Shown here: positions 28,781-37,524 of the stretch, one piece after another
Layout of the letters: each line of letters starts with the position of its first letter
Position numbering within the stretch: the first letter of the stretch is position 1
Source: Mycobacterium sp. IDR2000157661
GTDB lineage: Bacteria; Actinomycetota; Actinomycetes; Mycobacteriales; Mycobacteriaceae
Direction of reading: 5' to 3'
Assembly: GCF_022317005.1 (NCBI RefSeq)
Contig: NZ_CP081006.1
Location: 4,340,001-4,404,000, forward strand
DNA: 64,000 bases
Made by a program: the position numbers and the translations under genes
Notes under the pieces: generated by a model
The model's input: the letters and a program-made list of their open reading frames with translations, nothing else
The model's database searches: none
Told to the model about the DNA's origin: nothing

Positions 28781-30081
28781 GCCGGGCTCTTCCCGTCGCG
28801 CGCCGTGACCACACCGCGCAGCATCGTCAGCGTGACGACGGCGGGCAACTCCATGTCCTCGTACGGAGTGTTGTCGGACCGGCTCGCGAGTGCGATGCCC
28901 TCGACTGTCCAGGTGGTGTCGGGATCGACGACGGTCAGGTTGGCGGGCTCACCGATCTCCAACGGCCGGCCCTGGTCGGGCAACCCGACGATCTCGGCGG
29001 GCCGCTCGCTCATCACGCGCGCGACGTCGCGCCACGTCAACAGGCCCGGCCGCACCATGGTCTCGACCACCACCGACAACGCGGTCTGCAGTCCGAGCAT
29101 GCCCGGCCGCGCGACGGCGAACTCGCAGCACTTCTCGTGTTCGGCGTGCGGTGCGTGATCGGTGGCCACGCAGTCGATGATTCCGTCCGCCAGTGCCCGG
29201 CGCAGCGCTTGCGCGTCGGAGGCCTCTCGCAACGGCGGGTTGACCCGGTTGCGCCCGTCGTAGCTGGCCAGCCGCCCGTCGTCGAGCAGGAGGTGGTGCG
29301 GGGTGACCTCCGCGGTGATCGAGATGTTTTGCGCCTTGGCCCATTTCAAGAGCTCGACGGTGCCTGCGGTGGAGGCGTGGCAGATGTGTACCCGCGCCCC
29401 GGCGTCGCGGGCCAGCAGGGCGTCGCGCGCGACGATGGACTCCTCGGCTGCGCGGGGCCAGCCGGCCAGCCCGAGTCGGGCGGCGTTTGGCCCCTCGTGG
29501 GCGACAGCGCCGACGGTCAACCGCGGCTCCTCGGCGTGCTGGGCGATCAGCACGCCCAGACCCGTCGCGTACTCCAACGCCCGGCGCATGATCAGCGGGT
29601 CGTGCACGCAGATGCCGTCGTCGGAGAACATCCGGACCTGTCCGGCACCGGCGGCCATCAGACCCATCTCGGTGAGTTGAGCACCCGCGAGCCCCATGGT
29701 GACTGCGCCGACCGGATGCACGTCGACCAGCCCGACGTCCTGGCCGCGGTGCCACACATGGTCGGTGACGACGGGGCTGTCGGCGACCGGGCTGGTGTTG
29801 GCCATCGCGAACACCGCGGTGTAGCCGCCCAGAGCCGCTGCGGCCGAGCCGGTTTCGATGTCCTCGGCGTACTCGCGCCCCGGCTCGCGCAGGTGGGTGT
29901 GCAGGTCGACGAAGCCCGGCAGCAGGATCTGGCCGGCCGCGTCGACGACGTCCGAAGCCTTTTCGAGTCCTCCGGACTCTGCCAGGTCCGTGCCGATGTC
30001 GACGATCTGTCCGTCCGACACCAGCACGTCGACCGGCTCACCTTCTCCGTACGGACGCACCCGCCGAATCACTACCGTCAT
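28777..30081 (-). CDS. pyrC: dihydroorotase
   Basis: PyrC cyclises carbamoyl-aspartate to dihydroorotate. The 434-residue type I dihydroorotase has the zinc site H61-T-H63 in DLHTHLREPG, further histidines in ITAEVTPHHLLL (about 253-264), and the catalytic aspartate in VATDHAPH (about 303-310). The ATG overlaps the pyrB stop (ATGA) and its stop overlaps the Rv1382-like start. All members of the run are leftward. Confidence 0.97.
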   Translation of the reverse strand: MTVVIRRVRPYGEGEPVDVLVSDGQIVDIGTDLAESGGLEKASDVVDAAGQILLPGFVDLHTHLREPGREYAEDIETGSAAAALGGYTAVFAMANTSPVADSPVVTDHVWHRGQDVGLVDVHPVGAVTMGLAGAQLTEMGLMAAGAGQVRMFSDDGICVHDPLIMRRALEYATGLGVLIAQHAEEPRLTVGAVAHEGPNAARLGLAGWPRAAEESIVARDALLARDAGARVHICHASTAGTVELLKWAKAQNISITAEVTPHHLLLDDGRLASYDGRNRVNPPLREASDAQALRRALADGIIDCVATDHAPHAEHEKCCEFAVARPGMLGLQTALSVVVETMVRPGLLTWRDVARVMSERPAEIVGLPDQGRPLEIGEPANLTVVDPDTTWTVEGIALASRSDNTPYEDMELPAVVTLTMLRGVVTARDGKSPA

Positions 30082-31028
30082 GCGCTGATCGCTTCCTCTT
30101 CCGCCCCGACCAACAGGTGGAACAGCACCGCCATCCGGACATGCACGCCGTTGGAAACCTGTTGCAGGACAGCAGACTGCGTGGAGTCGGCCACCGAGAA
30201 CGCGATCTCCATACCGCGGACCATCGGTCCGGGGTGCAGCACCACCGCGTTACCGGGCAGCAGCGCCTGCCGCTTGGCCGACAACCCGTAGAGCACCGAG
30301 TACTCGCGCGCCGAGGGAAAGAAGCCGCCGTTCATCCGTTCGGCCTGCACCCGCAGCATCAATACCGCGTCGGCGGTGGGCAGTTCGGCGTCCAGACTGT
30401 GCGACACGGTGACCGGCCAGCCGGCGACGCCGACAGGCAGCAGCGTGGGCGGCGCTACGAGCACCACCTCGGCGCCGAGCGTGTGCAGCAGCAACACGTT
30501 GGAGCGCGCCACCCTGCTGTGCAGCACATCACCCACGATGACCACCCGCTTGCCTTCGATGCCGCCGAGCCGCTGGCGGATGGTGAGCGCGTCGAGCAGC
30601 GCCTGAGTGGGGTGTTCGTGGGTGCCGTCGCCGGCGTTGATGACGGCCGGACCGGACCCCCCCTCGGCGGCCGTCCATTCCGCCAGCTGCTGCGGCGCCC
30701 CCGACGCCGGGTGACGGATGATCAGGGCGTCGGCGCCCGCGGCGCGCAGGGTCAGCGCGGTGTCGCGCAACGACTCGCCCTTGGACACCGACGAGCCCGA
30801 TGAGCTGACGTTGATGACGTCCGCGCTCATCCACTTCCCTGCGACCTCGAACGACACCCGGGTGCGGGTGGAGTTCTCGTAGAACATCGTGATGATGGTG
30901 CGCCCGCGCAGCGTCGGCAGCTTCTTGACCTCCCGGCCCAGCAGCGCCTGGCTGAACCGGTCGGCGTTGTCGAGGATGGCCACCGCATCGTCGCGCGACA
31001 GATCGGCGGCCGAAAGCAGATGTCTCAC
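30078..31028 (-). CDS. pyrB: aspartate carbamoyltransferase catalytic subunit
   Basis: PyrB joins carbamoyl phosphate to aspartate, the committed pyrimidine step. The 316-residue protein has the carbamoyl-phosphate loop STRTR (53-57), the HPTQALLDALTI motif (about 138-149) and the aspartate-binding HPGPMVRGMEI near residue 261. No pyrI regulatory subunit gene is nearby, which fits regulation by PyrR instead. The GTG start follows pyrR after 61 nt that contain a short dispersed repeat (see findings). Confidence 0.97.
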   Translation of the reverse strand: MRHLLSAADLSRDDAVAILDNADRFSQALLGREVKKLPTLRGRTIITMFYENSTRTRVSFEVAGKWMSADVINVSSSGSSVSKGESLRDTALTLRAAGADALIIRHPASGAPQQLAEWTAAEGGSGPAVINAGDGTHEHPTQALLDALTIRQRLGGIEGKRVVIVGDVLHSRVARSNVLLLHTLGAEVVLVAPPTLLPVGVAGWPVTVSHSLDAELPTADAVLMLRVQAERMNGGFFPSAREYSVLYGLSAKRQALLPGNAVVLHPGPMVRGMEIAFSVADSTQSAVLQQVSNGVHVRMAVLFHLLVGAEEEAISA

Positions 31029-31089
31029 GATGGTTTCTTCTTCAACGTCGGCTCTTCGCCCAAGGGCTCATCGCGGCGCGGCCTACTCA

Positions 31090-31677
31090 TCACCGTGGCG
31101 GTCCTCCACGAGGTGCGATCCAGATGCCCTCGACGTCATCGTTTTCGGCCAGGCGCACCTTGACATTCTCGCTGCGTGACGTGGGCACGTTCTTGCCGAC
31201 GTAGTCGGCTCGCAGCGGCAGTTCGCGGTGACCGCGGTCGACGAGCACCGCGAGTTGGACCGCCCGGGGCCTGCCGATGTCGCGCAGGGCGTCCAGCGCC
31301 GCGCGCACCGAGCGTCCGGTGTAGAGGACGTCGTCGACCAGGATCACCAGGGCCTGGTCGATGCCGCCCTCGGGAATCGACGTCTCTTCCAGGGCACGCG
31401 GCGGCTTGAAGTCGAGGTCATCGCGGTAGAGCGTGTTGTCGAGGGAACCGCGCGCGACCGTGACGCCGGCGAATTCCCTGATCTTCTCGGCGAGCCGTGC
31501 CGCCAGGGTGACGCCGCGGGTCGGGATGCCGAGCAGGATGACCTTCGGAGGACCGGCAGGATCATCCAATGCGGTCTTCTCGATGATCTGGTGGGCGATC
31601 CGGGAGATGGTTCGGCCGACGTCCGCGGCGGACATCAGCTCCCGGTCGGTGTCTGACGGGCCGGTGTTGGCGCCCAA
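31090..31677 (-). CDS. pyrR: bifunctional pyr operon regulator / uracil phosphoribosyltransferase
   Basis: PyrR (195 residues) binds pyr mRNA when UMP is high and can also make UMP from uracil. The PRPP-binding motif VILVDDVLYTGRS is at 111-123 and the phosphoribosyltransferase hood segment DDPAGPPKVILLGIPTRG at 38-55. The start is TTG at 31677, with AGGAGG 10 nt upstream; a PyrR-binding RNA element lies directly ahead of that ribosome-binding site. This placement points to translational control of the whole pyrR-pyrF series. Confidence 0.96.
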   Translation of the reverse strand: MGANTGPSDTDRELMSAADVGRTISRIAHQIIEKTALDDPAGPPKVILLGIPTRGVTLAARLAEKIREFAGVTVARGSLDNTLYRDDLDFKPPRALEETSIPEGGIDQALVILVDDVLYTGRSVRAALDALRDIGRPRAVQLAVLVDRGHRELPLRADYVGKNVPTSRSENVKVRLAENDDVEGIWIAPRGGPPR

Positions 31678-31694
31678 GCGACTCTGACCTCCTT

Positions 31695-31710
31695 CTCCGC
31701 CTCTCTGGAC
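31695..31710 (-). promoter_or_regulatory. PyrR-binding loop in the pyr leader
   Basis: On the minus strand the leader reads GTCCAGAGAGGCGGAG, which contains CCAGAGAGGC, the conserved terminal-loop sequence of PyrR-binding RNA known from Bacillus and reported for mycobacterial pyr leaders. It ends just before the AGAAGGAGG ribosome-binding site of pyrR (31688-31696). PyrR binding here would block ribosome access; no classical terminator/antiterminator pair is seen. Confidence 0.8.
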
Positions 31711-31795
31711 GGGTCGTTAAAGGACGTCGAAACTGCGGCGAGCTTAGCACCTGCCGATCCGGTCGCCTGCCGCGACATCAGTACGCTTGGGCGCG

Positions 31796-33010
31796 ATGAA
31801 ACTCGACGGGAACGCGGCGTCCATCCGCGAGGCGATCGACGCCGGACTGCTCGCCGGCGCGGTGACGCTGGTGTGGCACGCCGGTGACGTGGTTCAGGTC
31901 AACGAGTTGGGCTGTCGCGATGTCGACGCCGGACTGCCCATGCAACGCGACACCATCTTCCGCATCGCCTCGATGACCAAGCCCGTCACCGTCGCGGCCG
32001 CGCTCAGCCTCCTCGAGGAGGACAAACTCAGCCTGGCCGACCCCGCTGCCAGGTGGCTGCCCGAACTCGCCGAGATGCGCGTCCTGACCGACCCGCGAGG
32101 GGATCTGGACAAGACCACGCCGTCGCGGCGGCAGATCACCATCGACGACCTGATGACGCACCGCAGCGGACTGGCCTACGCGTTCTCCGTACTCGGACCG
32201 CTGAGCCGGGCCTACGGCAGGATGTCGTTCCGTCAGGATCAGGACCGGTGGCTTGCCGAACTGGCCGCGCTGCCACTGGCACACCAACCCGGCGAACGGC
32301 TCACCTACAGCCACTCGACCGACGTACTCGGGATCGCGCTGTCGCGCATCGAGGGCAAGCCACTCTCCGAGATCCTGGCCGAGCGGATCTTCGAACCGCT
32401 GGGCATGACCGACACCGGTTTCGCGGTGGGCAGGTCCGGGCGCCCCCGCGCGGCCACCATGTACAAGCTCGCCCAGGCGGCCTCCGACAACCCCGTGCTG
32501 CGCGATGACGTGATGGGTCCAGCGCCGATCACCGACCCACCGTTCTGCGCCGGCGGCGCAGGACTGTGGTCGACGGTCGACGACTACCTGCGATTCGCCC
32601 GGATGTTGTTGGCCGGCGGGACACTCGACGGTGTCCGGGTGCTGTCCGAGGAGTCGGTGCGGGTGATGCGCACAGACCGGCTCACCGACGAGCAGAAGCG
32701 CCAGCCCTTCCTCGGCGCACCGTTCTGGGTGGGCCGCGGCTTCGGTCTGAACCTGTCGGTGGTGACCGACCCGGCGAAGTCGCGCCAGCTGTTCGGACCC
32801 GGCGGGTTGGGCACGTTCAGTTGGCCGGGCGCCTACGGCACGTGGTGGCAAGCCGACCCGTCGGCCGAGCTGATCCTGATCTACCTGATCCAGAACCTGC
32901 CGGACCTCGGCGTCGACGCCGCCGCGATCGCGGGCAACACCTCGCTGGCCAAACTGCAAGGAGCGCAGCCGAAGTTCGTGCGCCGGACGTATGCGGCACT
33001 GGATCTCTGA
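31796..33010 (+). CDS. serine beta-lactamase-fold hydrolase / esterase (class C-like)
   Basis: A 404-residue protein of the beta-lactamase/family VIII carboxylesterase fold. The nucleophile motif S59-M-T-K62 lies in FRIASMTKPVT. The second motif Y171-S-H is in ERLTYSHSTDVLG. No secretion signal is seen, so a cytosolic esterase is likelier than a secreted beta-lactamase. The ATG at 31796 was taken; TACGCT lies 8 nt upstream (possible leaderless start) and an in-frame TTG at 31787 is less likely. It is divergent from pyrR and convergent with the next gene, 6 nt apart. Confidence 0.85.
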   Translation: MKLDGNAASIREAIDAGLLAGAVTLVWHAGDVVQVNELGCRDVDAGLPMQRDTIFRIASMTKPVTVAAALSLLEEDKLSLADPAARWLPELAEMRVLTDPRGDLDKTTPSRRQITIDDLMTHRSGLAYAFSVLGPLSRAYGRMSFRQDQDRWLAELAALPLAHQPGERLTYSHSTDVLGIALSRIEGKPLSEILAERIFEPLGMTDTGFAVGRSGRPRAATMYKLAQAASDNPVLRDDVMGPAPITDPPFCAGGAGLWSTVDDYLRFARMLLAGGTLDGVRVLSEESVRVMRTDRLTDEQKRQPFLGAPFWVGRGFGLNLSVVTDPAKSRQLFGPGGLGTFSWPGAYGTWWQADPSAELILIYLIQNLPDLGVDAAAIAGNTSLAKLQGAQPKFVRRTYAALDL

Positions 33011-33016
33011 AACGGC

Positions 33017-34240
33017 TCAGCGCACGGTGGCGTCCAACCAGTCGAGCGTGACGGCGTTCGACAACGTGAGATTCCCGAGCTGGCAGTGTGTGTCGGCGCC
33101 CTCGGCGCCGCTGAACATCCTTCGCGTCACCGGACCGGTCGCCTGCTCGGCGAACACCTCGAACTGACGCAGAGGCTCGCCGCCCTCACCGGTGCCCACC
33201 AGCGCCAGGGCCGGACACTTCACCAGAGCGGGGTCGACGGTGAACTGCCTCAAGTAGTCGAATGTGCCGAGAAACGTCGTCTGACCGAAGCGCCGGATCA
33301 GCGAGCGCGACATCTCCTTGATCGGCGGCGGCATCTCCTCGTCCGGGATCTCGTCGATGTCGTCGAGGCTGAAGTCCTCCTCGGGGCTCAGCACCTCCTG
33401 CGGGTCACCGCCCATGCCCGCGACGAACGACACCATATAGGCCCGCAGGTCTATCACGGGCGAATTCGCCACCAGCGCCCGCACTCTCGAGTCGTTCGCG
33501 GCGGCCCGTGTCGCAAAGTATCCGCCGAAGCTGATGCCGAGAAGCGCCAGACGCCGCGCGTCGACCTGCGGCAGCTCGAGCGCCCGGTCCAGCCACGCCG
33601 ACACCCATGACTCGGTGTCCGGCACGAAGTGGGTGTCGGGTTCGGTTCGCGCAGTGTCCATCTGGCCGGGCCCGCAGATCTGCAGCACTCGCCAGCCACG
33701 CTGCAGCGCCGAGAGCCCGATCTGGAAGTACGTCTCCTCCAGGGTGCCGTCGAAGCCGCTGGTGACCGCGAGCGTCGGCCCGGGCGTGGTGGCACCGGGC
33801 GGCACGAACCAGTATCCCGGCAGCCGCTGCCCGCGCCAGGGCAGCCACAACTCCTCCACGCCGCCCTCGCCCAACGCGGCCAGGAACGCCGCCCGGCTGG
33901 CGAGCCCCAGCTCGACGTGGCGATGGGTGCCGAACGGCGAAAAGTACTCGGCCGCACGGAAACTGTTCGACGCGTGCAGATAGCGCTCACGGGCGCTGAG
34001 GCCGTGGCCGGCGGCCGCACGGTCGTCTGCGTCGCTGCGCTGCCGGTCGGCCAGCGTGGCGAACTCGTCGGACCACGACTGCGGTCCGCCCGCGCGGATA
34101 CGCGCCGCGACGGCCAGGGTCTCCCCGACCGACGCGCCGCCGTACGGCGCGGAACCGAGGTGGCGCAGGAGTTGGAAGTCGAGTTCGGCGTCGTCGAAAC
34201 CGGCGACTCGGGTGGTGCTTCGAACCGTGGTGTCGGTCAA
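33017..34240 (-). CDS. alpha/beta hydrolase of the FrsA/DHPON-hydrolase-like group
   Basis: A 407-residue alpha/beta hydrolase with a large helical N-terminal part (about 1-125), as in FrsA and 2,6-dihydroxypseudooxynicotine hydrolase. The nucleophile elbow GISFGG places the serine at 237; the oxyanion strand is TLAVTSGFDGTLEET (156-170) and the acid and histidine come from LALVGTGEG and GADTHCQ near the C-terminus. The substrate is unknown; C-C or ester hydrolysis are both possible. It runs toward the beta-lactamase-fold gene and follows nusB by 22 nt. Confidence 0.82.
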   Translation of the reverse strand: MTDTTVRSTTRVAGFDDAELDFQLLRHLGSAPYGGASVGETLAVAARIRAGGPQSWSDEFATLADRQRSDADDRAAAGHGLSARERYLHASNSFRAAEYFSPFGTHRHVELGLASRAAFLAALGEGGVEELWLPWRGQRLPGYWFVPPGATTPGPTLAVTSGFDGTLEETYFQIGLSALQRGWRVLQICGPGQMDTARTEPDTHFVPDTESWVSAWLDRALELPQVDARRLALLGISFGGYFATRAAANDSRVRALVANSPVIDLRAYMVSFVAGMGGDPQEVLSPEEDFSLDDIDEIPDEEMPPPIKEMSRSLIRRFGQTTFLGTFDYLRQFTVDPALVKCPALALVGTGEGGEPLRQFEVFAEQATGPVTRRMFSGAEGADTHCQLGNLTLSNAVTLDWLDATVR

Positions 34241-34262
34241 CAGGACTCCTTCCCAGCAGGAC

Positions 34263-34763
34263 TTATTCGCCGGGTCCCCGAACCGCTTTCGCAGCCGCCC
34301 GTATCTGTGGCGTCACGAGCATCACCTGACCGAGCACCCCGTTCACGAAACCCGGTGAGTCATCGGTCGACAGTTGCTTGGCCAGTTCGACTGCCTCGTC
34401 GACCGCGACGGGCTCGGGCACGTCGTCGCCGTGCAGCAGTTCCCACACCGCCACCCGCAGGATGGCACGGTCCACGGCGGGCAGCCGGTCCAGCGTCCAG
34501 CCTTGCAGGTGCGCGGCGATGAGGTCGTCGATGTGGGCGGAGTGTTCAGTCACGCCGCACGCCACCGTCACCGTGTACGGATTCAGCGGCGTGACGTCGG
34601 CCTGCGTGTCGGCCAACGCGTTGCGCGCGTCGGCCACCTCGGCGGCGGTGATGCCGCGCGCCTCGGCTTCGAACAGGAGGTCGACGGCGCGCTTGCGCGC
34701 CTGATGGCGGCCACGGTCGGCGGGCCGACCAGTCCGGCTCCGGTCGCCCTTGCGGTCAGGCAT
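34263..34763 (-). CDS. nusB: transcription antitermination factor NusB
   Basis: NusB (166 residues) binds boxA RNA with NusE (S10) in rRNA antitermination. After a basic disordered N-terminus (about 1-20) the helical fold starts RHQARKRAVDLLFEAEARG and ends with the conserved AVDEAVELAKQLSTDDSPGFVNGVLGQV (about 119-146). The ATG overlaps the efp stop by 8 nt. pepQ-efp-nusB is the standard actinobacterial order. Confidence 0.96.
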   Translation of the reverse strand: MPDRKGDRSRTGRPADRGRHQARKRAVDLLFEAEARGITAAEVADARNALADTQADVTPLNPYTVTVACGVTEHSAHIDDLIAAHLQGWTLDRLPAVDRAILRVAVWELLHGDDVPEPVAVDEAVELAKQLSTDDSPGFVNGVLGQVMLVTPQIRAAAKAVRGPGE

Positions 34764-35319
34764 TCACCCGTCCGAGGTAGCTGCCGTCGCGGGAGTCGAC
34801 CTTGAGCTTGTCGCCGGTGTTGATGAACAGCGGCACCTGGATCTCGGCACCGGTTTCCACGGTGGCGGGCTTGGTGCCCGCGCTGGACCGGTCGCCCTGC
34901 AGGCCGGGCTCGGTGTGGGTCACCTCGAGTTCCACCGTCACCGGCAGTTCCAGGTACAGCGGAGCACCGTTGTGGAAGGCGATCTGCACCGGCATGCTCT
35001 CCAGCAGGAACTTGGCCGCGTCCCCGACCAGCGAGTCCGGCAGCGGGTGCTGTTCGTAGTCCTCGGAGTCCATGAACACGAAGTCCGAACCGTCGCGGTA
35101 GAGATATGTCGCGTCGCGGCGGTCCACCGTCGCGGTCTCCACCTTCACCCCGGCGTTGTAGGTCTTATCGACGACCTTGCCGGACAGCACGTTCTTGAGC
35201 TTCGTCCGCACGAAGGCCGGCCCCTTGCCGGGTTTGACGTGCTGGAATTCGACGATTTGCCACAGCTGCCCGTCGATCTGTAGGACGAGCCCGTTCTTGA
35301 AGTCGGCGGTCGTTGCCAC
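34756..35319 (-). CDS. efp: translation elongation factor P
   Basis: EF-P (187 residues) relieves ribosomes stalled on polyproline. It has three beta-barrel domains; the tip loop of domain I reads KPGKGPAFVRTKL (about 29-41), the PGKGP form typical of actinobacteria, in which the lysine is thought to work without modification. In line with this, no epmA/epmB or earP gene is nearby. It lies between pepQ and nusB. Confidence 0.97.
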   Translation of the reverse strand: MATTADFKNGLVLQIDGQLWQIVEFQHVKPGKGPAFVRTKLKNVLSGKVVDKTYNAGVKVETATVDRRDATYLYRDGSDFVFMDSEDYEQHPLPDSLVGDAAKFLLESMPVQIAFHNGAPLYLELPVTVELEVTHTEPGLQGDRSSAGTKPATVETGAEIQVPLFINTGDKLKVDSRDGSYLGRVNA

Positions 35320-35336
35320 GGTCGGTTGTTCTCCTG

Positions 35337-36461
35337 TCAGAGGATGGCCAGTTCCCTGGGGAACCGGGTGAGTGAGTCAGCGTTCTGGTGTCGCGGGCCG
35401 GACGGCTCCGGGGCCTGTCCGGGATCACTGCACACCACGAGCGTGTCCTCGATCCGGACACCGCCACGGTCGGGCAGATAGACACCGGGTTCCACAGTCA
35501 CCGCGGAACCAGCAAGGAGTGTACCGGCGGAGGCGGCCCCGATCCCCGGCGCTTCGTGGATCTGCAGACCGACGCCGTGGCCCAGGCCGTGGCTGAAGTT
35601 CTCCGCGTAGCCGGCCTCGGCGATGACGTGGCGCGAGGCAGCGTCGACGTCCTTGAGCGCGACACCGGGCGCCAGGGCCTGCCGACCCGCGTGCTGGGCG
35701 GCGGCCACCAGGTCGTAGATCTCGCGCTGCCAGTCCGCTACGGGCGCCAGCACGAAGGTGCGGGTCATGTCGGAGTGATAGCCGGCGACCAGGGCACCGA
35801 AGTCGATCTTGACGAAGTCGCCCGGCGCCAGCACCGCGTCGGTCGGCCGATGATGAGGAACAGCCGAATTCGGACCCGCCGCGACGATCGTCTCGAACGA
35901 CGGGCCGTCGGCGCCGTGGTCGAGCATCAGCGCCTCCAACTCGCGGCCGATCTCCTTCTCGGTGCGGCCGGCCCGCAGACCGCCGCGGTCCACGAGGTCC
36001 TGCAACGCCGCATCGGCCGCCTCGCAGGCGAGCCGCAACAGCGCGATCTCGCCGGCGTCCTTCACTTCCCGCAGCGCTTCCACCGTTCCTGCGGCGCGCG
36101 TCAACTCCGTCCGCTCACCCGCCACCTCGGACAGCCGGGTGAAGGCGTCGACGGTCACCACATGGCTTTCGAAACCCAGCCGACGTACGCCTTCGCCAGC
36201 GGCACGGGCCACCAGATGCGGACCGCACGCACGTTCGATGACGACCTCTGCGTCCGGACTCTGCCGGGCGGCCTGGGTGCGGTAGCGCCCGTCGGTGGCC
36301 AGCACCGGCGTTTCGTCGTCCACGCGCACCAGCAGCGCGGCGTTGGACCCGGTGAAGCCGCAGAGGTAACGCACGTTCACCAGGTCCGACACCAGCATGG
36401 CGTCGAGGCCGGCGGCGGCGAGCCGCTCGCGTAGCCGAACCCGGCGTTGTGAAATAGTCAC
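35337..36461 (-). CDS. pepQ: Xaa-Pro peptidase, M24B family
   Basis: A 374-residue pita-bread metallopeptidase that cleaves X-Pro bonds. The N-terminal creatinase-like domain spans about 1-125. The metal ligands lie in KIDFGALVAGYHSDMTRTF (two Asp), FSHGLGHGVGLQIHE (His), TVEPGVYLP (Glu) and GVRIEDT (Glu). Release of proline peptides fits the neighbouring polyproline-stalling factor EF-P. The GTG start is only 33 nt from the divergent membrane protein gene, so its promoter must overlap that gene's promoter or coding region. Confidence 0.93.
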   Translation of the reverse strand: MTISQRRVRLRERLAAAGLDAMLVSDLVNVRYLCGFTGSNAALLVRVDDETPVLATDGRYRTQAARQSPDAEVVIERACGPHLVARAAGEGVRRLGFESHVVTVDAFTRLSEVAGERTELTRAAGTVEALREVKDAGEIALLRLACEAADAALQDLVDRGGLRAGRTEKEIGRELEALMLDHGADGPSFETIVAAGPNSAVPHHRPTDAVLAPGDFVKIDFGALVAGYHSDMTRTFVLAPVADWQREIYDLVAAAQHAGRQALAPGVALKDVDAASRHVIAEAGYAENFSHGLGHGVGLQIHEAPGIGAASAGTLLAGSAVTVEPGVYLPDRGGVRIEDTLVVCSDPGQAPEPSGPRHQNADSLTRFPRELAIL

Positions 36462-36494
36462 AGTCGATGACGCTACTCGCTAAGGTGTGGCCCC

Positions 36495-37067
36495 ATGAGT
36501 AAGTGGTTGCTGCGCGGACTGGTGTTCGCGGCCCTGATGGTGATCGTGCGATTGCTGCAGGGCGCGATGATCAACGTGGCGGAAACGAAGGCCGGTTTGA
36601 TCAGCGTCTGTCTGGTAGCCGCGTACATCGTCGTGGTCTTCGTTGTCGGCTTCCTCGACGGCCGCTCCGACGCGCGCGCCAACCCCGACCCGGACCGCCG
36701 CGGCGACCTCGCGATGACGTGGTTGCTGGCCGGCCTGGTCGCCGGCATCGTCAGCGGCCTCGTCGCCTGGTTCATCTCGCTGTTCTACAAGGGCCTGTAC
36801 GTCGAGGCGCTGGTGAACGAGGTGACGACGTTCGCCGCGTTCACCGCGCTGCTGGTGTTCCTGGTGGCGATGGCCGGCGTCGCGATCGGCCGTTACCTGG
36901 TCGACCGCAAGGCTCCCGAGGTCCCGCACCACCGCTCGACACACGACGACGACCGCGCCGACACCGACGTGTTCGCGGCGGTCAATCCGGGCGGCCAGGA
37001 CACGGCGCCGACGACCACGGATGGCGGCGGAACGGAGCGCGCCGACCGCGGCGACAACCGGTCCTGA
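36495..37067 (+). CDS. B-4DMT family membrane protein (Rv2536-like)
   Basis: A 190-residue protein with four predicted membrane helices (about 4-22, 35-54, 74-96, 108-130) and a hydrophilic Asp/Thr/Gly-rich C-terminal tail (about 140-190). It corresponds to the B-4DMT family and to Rv2536, which lies in the same place between pepQ and aroQ. No substrate is known. TAAGGT ends 8 nt before the ATG, and a Shine-Dalgarno is absent, so the mRNA may be leaderless. It is convergent with aroQ (22 nt). Confidence 0.82.
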   Translation: MSKWLLRGLVFAALMVIVRLLQGAMINVAETKAGLISVCLVAAYIVVVFVVGFLDGRSDARANPDPDRRGDLAMTWLLAGLVAGIVSGLVAWFISLFYKGLYVEALVNEVTTFAAFTALLVFLVAMAGVAIGRYLVDRKAPEVPHHRSTHDDDRADTDVFAAVNPGGQDTAPTTTDGGGTERADRGDNRS

Positions 37068-37089
37068 TTCCCGCGACGGACCGACCGGC

Positions 37090-37524
37090 TCAGCCGAGGC
37101 TGGCCAGATACCGCAGCGCCAGCACGTAGCCCTGTACGCCGAGGCCGACGATCACCCCGGTGGCCACCGCGCTCAGGTAGGAGTGGTGCCGAAACTCTTC
37201 GCGGGCATGCACGTTGGAGATGTGCACCTCGATCAGCGGCGCGCTCAGTTCGGTGCAGGCGTCCCGCAGGGCGATCGAGGTGTGCGTGAGCGCGCCCGCG
37301 TTGAGGATCACCGGGTCCCCGGCATCGGCGGCGGCGTGCACCCAACCCAGCAGGTCGGCTTCGCTGTCGCTCTGGCGGACAACGGCTTTCAACTCCAGCG
37401 CCTCGGCTTCGCGCTCGATCAGCGCGATCAGATCTTCATGCGTGGTGCTGCCGTAGACCTCTGGCTCGCGGCTGCCGAGCCGCCCGAGGTTGGGACCGTT
37501 GAGCACCAACACCGTCTTCGTCAT
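37090..37524 (-). CDS. aroQ: type II 3-dehydroquinate dehydratase
   Basis: A 144-residue dodecameric-type dehydratase converting dehydroquinate to dehydroshikimate. The flexible active-site loop GPNLGRLGSREPEVYG includes catalytic Y24, and H101 lies in EVHISNVHAREEFRHHS. The ATG at 37524 overlaps the aroB stop (ATGA). The open frame beyond it, to 37830, is aroB read in another frame. In M. tuberculosis this gene is called aroD or aroQ (Rv2537c). Confidence 0.96.
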   Translation of the reverse strand: MTKTVLVLNGPNLGRLGSREPEVYGSTTHEDLIALIEREAEALELKAVVRQSDSEADLLGWVHAAADAGDPVILNAGALTHTSIALRDACTELSAPLIEVHISNVHAREEFRHHSYLSAVATGVIVGLGVQGYVLALRYLASLG

